Of a stretch of 64,000 nucleotides of DNA, positions 8,443 through 15,905 are shown one piece after another. Below the pieces are notes generated by a model. That model saw nothing but the letters and a program-made list of their open reading frames with translations, searched no databases and was not told the DNA's origin. Numbering within the stretch: position 1 is the stretch's first letter; every line of letters starts with the position of its first letter. A program made the translations under genes and the position numbers. The DNA is from DASSUW01 sp963803335 (GTDB lineage Bacteria > Actinomycetota > Thermoleophilia > Solirubrobacterales > Solirubrobacteraceae), in assembly GCA_963803335.1 (NCBI GenBank), contig CAWDME010000012.1, positions 744,001 through 808,000 on the forward strand, given 5' to 3'.

Positions 8443-9323
8443 TGCCCCACCACAGCCGCGGTTGAGGAACTGCGGCGACGAGACCGGATGCTCCGCGTCA
8501 CAGTCGCGACCGAGGCGACGGTGACCACGACGCCAGCGGCGGCGAAGAACAGCCGGCCTTGCCCGGCCGCGTAGGACTGCAGCCGAGCGCTGTAGCGCAC
8601 GACCACGCCGACGATCGGATCGTCGGCCAGGGTCGCGGCCGCGCCGAAACGGATCCGAGCCCAGTAATAGACGAGGTAACCACCGGACACCACCAGCAGC
8701 GTCCCGGCGATCCGGCCCGCGTACGGGAGCAGCGAGCCCAGCCCGCGCGCGAGTCCTCCCCGGAGCAACGCCGCGCCGACCGCGAGTGCGGTCAGTACGA
8801 CCGCCATCCCGAGACCGTAGGCGGCGAAGACGGCCAGTGTGCCCCCAGGCCCAGTGCTGGCGAGGGAGGCGCCGAACAGCGCGAGGAAGATCGGCAGCGT
8901 GCAACCGAGCGACGCCACGCCGTACGCGGCGCCGAACGTGAGTGTCGCGGCCCACCGGCGCGCACCCGGGACCCGAATCCCGACATGGAACGGCGCGGCG
9001 ATCCGCACGCCCGCGACGAAACCCAGACCAGCCAGCACGAGCATGACGCCGATGCCGAGTCCGAGCCACGGAATCGCGGGCGCGATCGCCCCGAGTCCGA
9101 GGCTCACGGGCAGGCCGACGACGGCGAACACACCGAGAAAGCCGGCGGTGAGCAACAGACCGGCCGCGAGGCCTTGCGCCGCGCGTGTCGCAGCGGACGG
9201 CAGACGAGCCTCGTCGGCGCCGACATAGAACGACAAGAACGCCGGCAACAGCGGAAAGCCGCATGGGTTGAGTGTGGCCAGGCCGCCGCCGACGAACGCG
9301 ATCGACAACGACCCTCCACTCAT
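8439..9323 (-). CDS. CcdA/DsbD-beta-like transmembrane thiol-electron carrier
   Basis: This 294-residue membrane protein has about seven hydrophobic segments. The two signature cysteines of the CcdA family are visible: LATLNPCGFPLLPAF (Cys21) and ASLGCTLPIFLALF. CcdA proteins carry reducing equivalents from cytoplasmic thioredoxin across the membrane to extracytoplasmic thioredoxin-like partners. The ATG at 9323 overlaps the preceding gene's stop, and its own stop overlaps the start of the probable selenolipoprotein, both by 4 nt, so the three are very likely co-translated. The natural inference is that it reduces the UxxC lipoprotein. Confidence 0.88.
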   Translation of the reverse strand: MSGGSLSIAFVGGGLATLNPCGFPLLPAFLSFYVGADEARLPSAATRAAQGLAAGLLLTAGFLGVFAVVGLPVSLGLGAIAPAIPWLGLGIGVMLVLAGLGFVAGVRIAAPFHVGIRVPGARRWAATLTFGAAYGVASLGCTLPIFLALFGASLASTGPGGTLAVFAAYGLGMAVVLTALAVGAALLRGGLARGLGSLLPYAGRIAGTLLVVSGGYLVYYWARIRFGAAATLADDPIVGVVVRYSARLQSYAAGQGRLFFAAAGVVVTVASVATVTRSIRSRRRSSSTAAVVGQ

Positions 9324-9670
9324 GGACCGTGCTGCGTTTCCTCGTGCGTCGTGCGGGCGCGATCGATCGCGGCCTTGATCCACTGCTCCGGCAGCGTGGG
9401 CAACTGACGGCCGTCGGATTGGAAGAGCCGGCATTTGATGCCGTAGTCCGTGCGAATACCGGCGCCGGGTTCGACGTCCGCTCCGTCCACCCGCACCGTC
9501 GGCGATCCCAGGAAGCCCTCAGCCTCAGCCTGCTCGGGCGATTCGACGCGTCGTAGCGTCAGCTGCGCACGGCCTTCGCGGGCGAGGCGTCGGACGGTCG
9601 GCAACAGACGCTCATGGCTGGGGCAACCGTCGAAGTACAGAACCTCGATCGACAGGGCATCGCCGCGCAT
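9320..9670 (-). CDS. Thioredoxin-fold protein with YFDGCPSH motif
   Basis: The 116-residue cytoplasmic protein starts IEVLYFDGCPSHERLLPT and ends with a helix-rich tail. The motif matches small thioredoxin-like proteins (sometimes called DF-family (seleno)proteins) that have Cys or Sec at this position and often sit beside metal-responsive ArsR genes and mercury-type genes. Here the residue is Cys16, in a CxxH rather than CxxC context; a second Cys lies at about residue 79 (YGIKCRLF). The start overlaps the ArsR stop by 4 nt. The role is probably thiol redox or metal handling; the substrate is unknown. Confidence 0.65.
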   Translation of the reverse strand: MRGDALSIEVLYFDGCPSHERLLPTVRRLAREGRAQLTLRRVESPEQAEAEGFLGSPTVRVDGADVEPGAGIRTDYGIKCRLFQSDGRQLPTLPEQWIKAAIDRARTTHEETQHGP

Positions 9671-10053
9671 CAGCAGGATGCGCCGTTGACACGCCGGCAG
9701 GCGGCGACGTGCTCGGCGTTTTCAGCGAGCAGCGCACGGCCGAGCTCGAGCAGCTGGCCGACACGATCGTCGGCGACTCGGTAGTAGACGGTCCGGTGTT
9801 CGCGGCGGGTCGTCACGAAGCCGCACCAGCGCAAGCACGCCAGATGGTTCGAGATGTTGGGCTGGGACTGCCGCAGCCGCCCGACCAGCTGCCCGACGGA
9901 CAGCTCTCCGTCCGCGTCGAGCTCCTCCAGGATCCGCACGCGCGTCACGTCGCTGAGAACCCGGAAGTACTTCGCGACAAGGTCCGGCTCCGTCGGCTCA
10001 GTCGGGAGCACGAACGGCAGCGTTGCGGAACCGATCGACACGCCAGCGATCAT
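9670..10053 (-). CDS. ArsR-family metal sensor, CmtR-like
   Basis: From the ATG at 10053 the product has 127 residues; the frame is open to an earlier start at 10116. The winged helix is clear (LSDVTRVRILEELDADGELS, then QSQPNISNHLACLRWCGFV). The usual alpha-3 CxC metal site is absent (ELSVGQL). Instead two cysteines in the recognition region (HLACLRWCGFV) and C-terminal cysteines (AACRRVNGASC) mimic the site of CmtR, a Cd/Pb-responsive repressor. The metal cannot be fixed from sequence. It is the first gene of a four-gene operon with thiol-redox genes and probably autorepresses it. The imperfect repeat around 10050-10075, near the start, is a candidate operator. Confidence 0.8.
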   Translation of the reverse strand: MIAGVSIGSATLPFVLPTEPTEPDLVAKYFRVLSDVTRVRILEELDADGELSVGQLVGRLRQSQPNISNHLACLRWCGFVTTRREHRTVYYRVADDRVGQLLELGRALLAENAEHVAACRRVNGASC

Positions 10054-10080
10054 ATCAGCGGCAAGTGATGTGAGAGCCGG

Positions 10081-10440
10081 GTCTACGCTGCCTCCACGCT
10101 CGTTCGTCGCTTTCACGACACGCTGGCCGGGTCACCGCTCGCCGACGGTGAGGAGACGGTCTGCCACAACGACCTCGGCCCGTGCAACGCCGTGCACCGC
10201 GACGGACTCCCCTACGCATTCATCGACTGGGACACCACCGCGCCGGGGCCCCGAGTCATGGACCTCGCGCACGCGGTCTGGCGCTGGGCGATCGTCTCCG
10301 ACATCGACGAGCTTGCGCTCGACGAGCAGGTCCGCCGCGCGCGCCTGATGTGCGACGCGTACGGCGGCTGCGAGCCCACCGCGCTGGTCGACGCAGTGCT
10401 CGCCAACCAGGACCGCGTGATCGCCGCCTCGGTCGCGAGA
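10081..10440 (+). pseudogene. Remnant of aminoglycoside-phosphotransferase-type kinase
   Basis: An open stretch encodes the C-terminal half of an APH-family kinase: LVRRFHDTLAGSPL, the catalytic loop CHNDLGPCN, the metal-binding segment FIDWDTTAPG, and PRVMDLAHAVWR. The N-lobe with its nucleotide-binding part is absent, because the sequence runs straight into the ArsR upstream region. Around 10440 the similarity stops and antisense NTF2-like sequence begins. Both ends are therefore lost, and there is no start codon in a sensible place. This is a truncated, non-functional fragment. Confidence 0.7.
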
Positions 10441-10674
10441 CAGGATGACCATTCCGTCACCTGCGACGAGTTCGAGCGCGCTTGCGCGCGGGCGCGCCGC
10501 GACCTCGAGCATGTCGAGAACCTCGTCGGGGTTCGCACAGACCGCGTCGTCGGGAACGCCTCGCCAACGCACGTCGGGGTCCAGCAGTGCGGCGACGGCC
10601 TCAAGGTCGCGACGCCGCATCGCGTCGAGCCAGGTGACGATGACGGCCAGGTTGTCCTTCTCTGATTGGAACAC
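10440..10674 (-). pseudogene. Truncated SnoaL/NTF2-like protein gene
   Basis: The GTG at 10674 has GAGAGGAG six bases upstream, so the 5' end looks intact. About 75 residues of an NTF2-like fold follow (IVTWLDAMRRRDLEAVAALL, DPDVRWRGVP, LELVAGDGMVILS). Near 10440 the frame enters the reverse of the kinase fragment and the domain's last strands are missing. The frame remains open through the antisense to 10132, which would add a meaningless tail. A deletion or rearrangement joining two gene ends is the simplest explanation. Confidence 0.6.
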
Positions 10675-10872
10675 GATTGTCTCCTCTCGTTCTGTTCGCG
10701 AATGGCATGGCGAAGCAGAACGGGCGGGGCGCGCGCGCCGCCACCCGACCTTGCGGGCGTGGGAGGCCATGTAGCAATCGGCCTCGCTTTGGACCCCGTT
10801 TGAGACCCCGTCCGCGCGCACGCTCGAGGCATGGCTCGTCGTCATGCCGTTGGCGACTCTGCGCGGTCAAGG

Positions 10873-10983
10873 CTATGCGCCGTTGAGCGTGATCGTCCAG
10901 GGGAACGAAGGGACGTTGCGTCCGGTGCCGGGGACTCCACCGATCTCGCTGTCGGGCACCAGCGTCGCGACGCGATGACTCAC
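10873..10983 (-). CDS. Hypothetical 36-residue ORF coupled to the YbhN-like gene
   Basis: A GTG at 10983 overlaps the stop of the preceding membrane-protein gene by 4 nt (GTGA). It encodes 36 residues ending VPSFPWTITLNGA. The overlap argues for translation, but the piece could equally be the tail of a decayed gene in this remnant-rich area. I recognise no family. Confidence 0.3.
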   Translation of the reverse strand: MSHRVATLVPDSEIGGVPGTGRNVPSFPWTITLNGA

Positions 10984-11984
10984 GGTCCCGGCCGACGGCG
11001 TAGCCACGCCCGGCGGCTGCGCAGCCAGAGGTGGTCGGCGCCGGCCCAGCCTGCGAAGCACAACCCGCCGACCGTGCCCGTCACGGTCATCAGCACTCCG
11101 GCCGCCGCTGCCGCCGCCACCCCATCGCTGCCGAGGATGAGCACCGCGGCCGCGGCGCCGACGCTCGGGCCGACCGGAAGCTGGCCGAGCGTCACGACCG
11201 CGATCAGCACGGCGATGGCGTCGAAGAACGAGGCATCCACGCCGACGGCGTGCAGGAGCAGCCAGTTGCGCAAGATCTGCGCGAACACGGCGAGCAGGAC
11301 GAAGCCCACCACGAGGCTGCCACCGCGCCGGCTGCGCAGCACCGCCAGGCCCCTCCACAGCTCGCGGCCCTTTCGCAACGCGAGATGGCGCAGGCCGGCG
11401 CTTGCGGCCGCGATCATCGGAACACCGATGAGCGGAAGCCACCACGGGAGGCCGAGCGGCGCGACGAGCGTGAAGGACGCCAGCACGGCCAGCGCCGCCT
11501 CGATGGAAAGGATCGGAACCTCCGCGGCGATCAACGTCGGCACCTGCGGACTGACCTCCGGGGACGAGTGACGTAGCGCCGCGATGCGCGCGGCGACGCC
11601 CAGCTGTCCGTTGATCACGCTGCCCAGCACCTGCATGCTCGACGCGCGATACAGGACGCGACGGGCGACCGTCCCGCCGGCCGCCTGGATAGTCAGGTGC
11701 CACGCCTCGCTGCGCGACACGAGCGCCCCGATCTGCAGCAGCACCGTCGCGCCGAGCACCCACGCCTCGGCAGCCGACAGCGCGTCCATGAACTCCTGCC
11801 GGCGGCCGGAGAGCAGCCACGCGAGCACGGCGGCGGTCGCCAGGGAGCCAACGAGGGTGATCAGCCCGCGCCGCCGCCGCCCGAAGCGGCGCACGCGACC
11901 GATCAGTTCAGCAGGCGACCGGCCGGCCGGCTCACTGCTCGCAACCGGCACGGGCGCGTCCGAGCGCACATCCGAGCGACCCAT
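10980..11984 (-). CDS. YbhN/AglD-like integral membrane protein (lysylphosphatidylglycerol synthase TM region)
   Basis: The 334-residue protein has a short cytoplasmic N-terminus (about 45 residues) and then around eight hydrophobic segments (for example RGLITLVGSLATAAVLAWLL and GSLVVGFVLLAVFAQ). The pattern and length match the UPF0104/YbhN group, which shares the flippase-like membrane part of MprF but has no aminoacyl-transfer domain. Function in lipid or glycolipid translocation is plausible. No partner gene is adjacent. The ATG at 11984 has no strong ribosome binding site. Confidence 0.75.
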   Translation of the reverse strand: MGRSDVRSDAPVPVASSEPAGRSPAELIGRVRRFGRRRRGLITLVGSLATAAVLAWLLSGRRQEFMDALSAAEAWVLGATVLLQIGALVSRSEAWHLTIQAAGGTVARRVLYRASSMQVLGSVINGQLGVAARIAALRHSSPEVSPQVPTLIAAEVPILSIEAALAVLASFTLVAPLGLPWWLPLIGVPMIAAASAGLRHLALRKGRELWRGLAVLRSRRGGSLVVGFVLLAVFAQILRNWLLLHAVGVDASFFDAIAVLIAVVTLGQLPVGPSVGAAAAVLILGSDGVAAAAAAGVLMTVTGTVGGLCFAGWAGADHLWLRSRRAWLRRRPGP

Positions 11985-12117
11985 CTGAACGACGCTACAG
12001 CGCCGCGGACGCGTAGAACACCTCTTCAGTGAGCCGGGCGCCCTCCGGCAGGCGTCACGTCGGCGATCAACCCAGCGGCGGCAGGCTGGGGTTCACGCGA
12101 GAGGTCCCCGGTCTGCC

Positions 12118-12306
12118 CTACTTCGCAGCGAGCTTGCCCGCTGCCGCGCGGCTGCGGCGCCGCCTGTCGCGCGTGGCCGAGACCTGGGCAGCGTTCGCAA
12201 CGCACACCTTTGCGCTGTCGATGTCCTGGCGCACACGCTCGATGTCGCTGCTCTTCGCCGACCCGTGCGCCAGAGCGGACGGCAGTCGATCCTTGTGGTC
12301 GCGCAT
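12118..12306 (-). CDS. Small basic hypothetical protein
   Basis: A 62-residue frame starts at an ATG at 12306 with GAGGAG eight bases upstream. It is strongly basic at the C-terminus (RDRRRRSRAAAGKLAAK), which suggests nucleic-acid binding or a disordered tail. I recognise no family. The ribosome binding site is the main support. The flanks (11985-12117) show nothing else I can support. Confidence 0.4.
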   Translation of the reverse strand: MRDHKDRLPSALAHGSAKSSDIERVRQDIDSAKVCVANAAQVSATRDRRRRSRAAAGKLAAK

Positions 12307-12361
12307 TCCGTCCGCTCCTCAGTCGTGGAGCGCCAGCACGACGCTCTCGGTCCCTATAAGG

Positions 12362-12640
12362 CTCACGTGCGCGGCAATTACTGAGGGCTTCCGAGCGTTG
12401 CACGCCGATCGCGTCCAAGGCTGCCCACGCAACCTCGCCGTGCTGCCCAACCGCTGGCTGACTCCGATCGCGATCCGCTACTGGGCGCGGGTCATGCGAT
12501 CGCCGATGGGGGAGTCGGCGTTCGCCGCCCACGCCCGACATGCCGAGCCCGAGATGCGCCGCCTCGCGCAAGACGTCATCCGCGCCTGCCCCGCACAGAC
12601 TCCGACGACGCCATCCACACCCTGCTCGCGTCGCGCTCGT
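12362..12640 (+). pseudogene. Fragment of a ketopantoate-reductase-like protein
   Basis: One frame carries the C-terminal pattern of PanE/ApbA-like reductases in actinobacteria: PRNLAVLPNRWLTPIAIRYW, then SPMGESAFAAHARHAEPEMR. The Rossmann N-terminus and any start codon are missing, and the frame continues past the fragment without a natural end. I read it as a decayed gene piece. Family assignment rests on this pattern alone. Confidence 0.5.
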
Positions 12641-12664
12641 AGCGGCGCTGCCTTCCCGCCACCT

Positions 12665-12690
12665 CCGGACTCGGCCTGGGCCGAGTCCGG
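12665..12690 (-). terminator. Hairpin downstream of the alcohol dehydrogenase gene
   Basis: A perfect 12-bp inverted repeat (12665-12676 with 12679-12690, two bases between) lies 14 bases beyond the alcohol dehydrogenase stop codon. It is a strong intrinsic-type hairpin without a T-tract. Confidence 0.7.
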
Positions 12691-12703
12691 CGGAGACGAT
12701 TGC

Positions 12704-13795
12704 TCAGCTGGCGACCAGCACCGCTTCCTCGACGGGGTCGGTGTGCGTGACACCCGAGCCTTGGAGGACGACCTTCAGCGCGCCGGTCCTACCGGCGTCG
12801 GCAAAGGTGTCGTAGGCGGTCATCGTGTCGCCGAGCGCGTAGCGATGGGTTGCTAGGACCGTCGGGTCCAGGCGTCCCTGCTCGACGAGCCTCATCAGCT
12901 GCGGGATCGTGAACGTGTCCACGAGGCCGGTCGTGATCGTGACGTTGCGGCTCCACATCGTCTCGAGATGCAGGCAGGCGGAGTGCCCATGAACCCCAAT
13001 GTTCGCCACGTGCCCGCCGGGCCGGATCAACGCGGCGGCGAGCTCGAACGTCGGCGCGATGCCAACCGCTTCCAGCGCGACGTCCGCGCCCATCCCGTCG
13101 GTCAGCTCCATGATCCGTGCGACGGCATCCTCCGTGCCGTTGTTGATCGTGACGTCCGCTCCGAACTCCCGGGCCCGCGCAAGACGGCCGTCATCGAGGT
13201 CGATGACCGCGATCTGGCTCGGCGAGAGCAGTCCGGCGGTGAGGACGGCCGCGAGGCCGATCGGCCCGGCGCCCAAGATCGCCAACACGTCGCCGGGGCC
13301 TACCGCGCCGTTGAGCACCCCGACCTCGTACGAGGTCGGGAGGATGTCGGCGAGGAAGAGCACCTGCTCGTCGCTCATCGCATCCCGGAGCTTGTAGAGC
13401 GAGGTATCCGCGAACGGCGTCCGCGCATACTCGGCCTGCAGCCCGTCGATCGTGTGCCCGAGGACCCAGCCGCCGCCGCCGAGGCACTGCCCGTAATGGG
13501 CCTCCTTGCAGAAGCGACAACGCCCGCACGCGCTGATGCACGACACGAGCACGCGGTCGCCCGGCGCGACCGTGGTCACACCGGCCCCGACCGCCTCGAC
13601 GGTTCCGACCGCCTCATGCCCCAGGACGGTGCCCGGAGGGGTCTCCGGAACATCGCCCTTGAGGATGTGCAGATCGCTGCCGCAGATCGTCGAGGTGTCG
13701 ATCCGCACGACGGCGTCGGTGGGATCCACGATCGTCGGATCCGGAACGGTGTCCCAGCCGCGCTCGCCAGGGCCGTGATAGACGAGGGCCCTCAT
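12704..13795 (-). CDS. Zinc-dependent alcohol dehydrogenase (MDR family)
   Basis: The 363-residue protein has the catalytic zinc ligands (TICGSDLHI and GHEAVG), the four-cysteine structural zinc loop (SACGRCRFCKEAHYGQC) and the NAD-binding motif ILGAGPIGLAAVL followed by acidic VIDLDD, which favours NAD over NADP. Length and layout match class III-like or mycothiol-type alcohol dehydrogenases. The substrate is not evident. The ATG at 13795 overlaps the stop of the upstream membrane-protein gene by 4 nt, so the two are co-translated although no functional link is obvious. Confidence 0.9.
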   Translation of the reverse strand: MRALVYHGPGERGWDTVPDPTIVDPTDAVVRIDTSTICGSDLHILKGDVPETPPGTVLGHEAVGTVEAVGAGVTTVAPGDRVLVSCISACGRCRFCKEAHYGQCLGGGGWVLGHTIDGLQAEYARTPFADTSLYKLRDAMSDEQVLFLADILPTSYEVGVLNGAVGPGDVLAILGAGPIGLAAVLTAGLLSPSQIAVIDLDDGRLARAREFGADVTINNGTEDAVARIMELTDGMGADVALEAVGIAPTFELAAALIRPGGHVANIGVHGHSACLHLETMWSRNVTITTGLVDTFTIPQLMRLVEQGRLDPTVLATHRYALGDTMTAYDTFADAGRTGALKVVLQGSGVTHTDPVEEAVLVAS

Positions 13796-14424
13796 GCCGG
13801 TATCGGCGCGATCGGCGGCGTGGGTGTCGGCAGCGTGGACGTGGCCGGCTTCCGCTCGCGGATCCAACGCACCGTGAGGACGAGCAGTCCGACGCCGATC
13901 AGCAGCAGGGCGATCCCGACGATGATCGCGAACAGTCCGACGCTCGATGCGAAGTACGACGTGTTCAGCGCCGTCCCCAGTGCGGTCTCGGTGACCCAGA
14001 CGTTGCGGGCCACGTTGGGAGTGGGCTGCCCGGACTTGGGATCGATGGCGGCCTTCGCCTTGTCGCTGGTCTCCTTGCCGTCAGTGGTCAGGTACTGGCC
14101 CATCTGGGAGAAGGTGCGGCCGCCGGTCGCTTCGAGCGCGTGGATGCGCATGTAGCTCGCGAAGCACTTTGCGCTGGCGCCGTCATTGATGGGCTTGTTG
14201 GCCACCGAGCACGTGGGAATCGTGATCCCTTCCAGCTTGCTCTCCTTGACGGCGGCCGCAATAAGGGCCGGCGTCATGTCCGGGGTGCCCGTGATTTGCT
14301 CCTGGGCGAGGTTGTCGTTCACGGTGCTCCGGGCGCTGGTGCCGGTGACGACCATGCCGATGCCGAAGGCGATCAGCAGCACGCTGGCCGCGATGCCTGC
14401 GTATTTGAAGAACTTCGTGTTCAC
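13792..14424 (-). CDS. Hypothetical membrane protein with two TM segments
   Basis: I use the GTG at 14424 because AGGGAG lies five bases upstream; the frame is open to 14478. The 210-residue product has one TM helix near the N-terminus (YAGIAASVLLIAFGIGMVV) and another near residue 170 (LFAIIVGIALLLIGVGLLVL), with an extracytoplasmic loop of about 125 residues holding two cysteines (IPTCSVANKPIND and SAKCFASYM) that could form a disulfide. The tail is Pro/Thr-rich. Similar actinobacterial proteins are sometimes given unreliable enzyme names. I do not assign a function. Confidence 0.65.
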   Translation of the reverse strand: MNTKFFKYAGIAASVLLIAFGIGMVVTGTSARSTVNDNLAQEQITGTPDMTPALIAAAVKESKLEGITIPTCSVANKPINDGASAKCFASYMRIHALEATGGRTFSQMGQYLTTDGKETSDKAKAAIDPKSGQPTPNVARNVWVTETALGTALNTSYFASSVGLFAIIVGIALLLIGVGLLVLTVRWIRERKPATSTLPTPTPPIAPIPA

Positions 14425-14588
14425 GACGGCTCCCTGGGGGGCGGGTGGCTGCCGACCGTTTGCGGTCGACACGTTCACGCCGGCCAGAGTGATGGAGCCG
14501 GATCTGCTCAGTCCGCCGAGGGTTGAGGCGAGCTACAACGATCATAGACCTTTCGTCAGGATCGCCGCCCGATGTAGCCTGGCCCCAC

Positions 14589-14771
14589 ATGCAGCCGCCC
14601 GCACGCGATGAGATCGAGCACCTTCGCGTCCTGATCGCGAACGAACGCAAAGACCGCCTCGCGCTCGTCGCCACCGTGGTCGCCGGACTCGGGCACGAGG
14701 TCATCGCACGCGAGATCGACGTCGAAGACGTCGGCGCCTACCGGGCCTCAGACGAACTTCACAACAAATAG
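14589..14771 (+). pseudogene. N-terminal fragment of an ANTAR response-regulator paralogue
   Basis: The 60-residue frame (ATG at 14589, stop at 14769-14771) nearly repeats the beginning of the regulator at 20967-21581: both contain EHLRVLIANERKDRLALVA and GHEVIAREIDV. After DVGAY the similarity ends and a stop follows within ten codons. The rest of the receiver domain and the whole RNA-binding ANTAR domain are missing. It is a truncated duplicate; a stable short protein is possible but would lack both known functions. Confidence 0.65.
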
Positions 14772-14812
14772 CAACCCCCTCTTGCTATTTTGCCAACAAT
14801 GAATTGGCAAAA
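14766..14812. promoter_or_regulatory. Two tandem inverted repeats overlapping promoter and start codon
   Basis: Two perfect inverted repeats stand side by side. The first is AAATAGCAA, 7 nt, TTGCTATTT (14766-14790). The second is TTTTGCCAA, 7 nt, TTGGCAAAA (14788-14812). Both have 9-bp arms and 7-nt spacers. The hydrolase ATG (14799) lies in the spacer of the second. TATTTT at 14786-14791 could be a -10 box placing transcription start at or near the ATG. The layout fits a double operator on a leaderless promoter; the DUF2089 protein of the same operon is one candidate binder. Confidence 0.6.
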
Positions 14813-15905
14813 ATGGGCGGCGGACGCCATCGAGCGATACATTCCCGACGCCGAGCTCCGGCGAACGGTCCTAGCGGAGATCAAGGGCGATCGCCGGCCG
14901 GCTGACCGGCTCCCCTGCCCGGACCACGTCACGTTCCGGGCTGTGCGGGAGCGCACGCCGGGACGGAAGATGCGAGGCCTCTACGAGCGGGCCTGGCCCG
15001 CCTACCGCGCGTGGTACCTCCGCGACGGCGAGGCGCCCCGACCGTCACTTGGAGAGGCGCGCTCGGCGCTCGAGCGCCATATGCCGGAGTTGGTTCCCGC
15101 CTGGTCCGCGCTCGTGGCGGCGGTGGGCGCCGACGATCTCGGCGCGCGGATGCTCACGATGTACGACCCGCCGCCCCTGGTGAGCGGCTGCTCGCAGGCG
15201 GTGCTGCCGGGGAACGCGGTGCTGGTGCGCAACTACGACTACGACCCGAACCTCTTCGACGCCGTCGTGCTGGCGACGCGACTCGCCGACGTGCAGGTGA
15301 TCGGCACGGCCGACCAACTGTGGGGTCTGCTCGACGGCATCAACGACCGCGGGCTCGCCGTGTCGTTCACATTCGGCGGACGTTCATGCCGCGCCCGCGG
15401 CTTCAGCATCCCGGTTGTCATCCGGTACCTCCTCGAAACGTGCGTGAGCGTCGATGAGGCGGTCGCAGCGCTGCGACGCATCCCCGTTCAGGCCGCCTAC
15501 AACGTGACCGTCGTCGACAGGTGCGGCGCGCACGCGACGGTCTGGCTGGCTCCCGGCGAGCCGACCCGGGTGACCTCCGACCGGGCGGCCACCAACCACC
15601 AGGGCGTCGTCGACTGGCCCGAATATGCGCGCTGGACGCGCACGGTCGAGCGACTCGACCATCTCGACGGGCTGCTGGAGCACGAGGAGGCCGCGGCGAT
15701 CAGCGGCATGCTCCACCCACCGATGCGGAGCACCAGCTATGACGCCGGATTCGGGACGCTTTACACCGCCGTCTACCGGCCCGGCGATGGGGCGGTGGAG
15801 TACCGCTGGCCGGGCGCGACGTGGCGCCACTCATTCGACGCGTTCCACGAGGAGTCGCGCGCCGTGGACATCGGCGACTCCGTGGCGGTGGCCGAGGCGG
15901 CATGA
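14799..15905 (+). CDS. C45-like (acyl-coenzyme A:6-APA acyltransferase-type) Ntn hydrolase
   Basis: The product has 368 residues. After a helical N-terminal region of about 120 residues comes the Ntn-hydrolase core: PPLVSGCSQAVLPGN with a candidate nucleophile Cys131, then VLVRNYDYDPNLFD and GINDRGLAVSFTFGGR, which are typical of the peptidase C45/choloylglycine hydrolase superfamily. In such enzymes the chain is cut just before the Cys to expose it. Activity would be hydrolysis or transfer of an amide-linked acyl group; the substrate is unknown. The ATG has no ribosome binding site and may be read from a leaderless mRNA. The stop overlaps the next start by 4 nt. Confidence 0.75.
   Translation: MNWQKWAADAIERYIPDAELRRTVLAEIKGDRRPADRLPCPDHVTFRAVRERTPGRKMRGLYERAWPAYRAWYLRDGEAPRPSLGEARSALERHMPELVPAWSALVAAVGADDLGARMLTMYDPPPLVSGCSQAVLPGNAVLVRNYDYDPNLFDAVVLATRLADVQVIGTADQLWGLLDGINDRGLAVSFTFGGRSCRARGFSIPVVIRYLLETCVSVDEAVAALRRIPVQAAYNVTVVDRCGAHATVWLAPGEPTRVTSDRAATNHQGVVDWPEYARWTRTVERLDHLDGLLEHEEAAAISGMLHPPMRSTSYDAGFGTLYTAVYRPGDGAVEYRWPGATWRHSFDAFHEESRAVDIGDSVAVAEAA

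Noticed and set aside
8212..9264. Plain stop for a short lipoprotein ending at 8212
   Set aside because: The frame continues past the TGA with the second half of the thioredoxin-like domain and a matching Cys; selenocysteine fits better, though mutation is not excluded.
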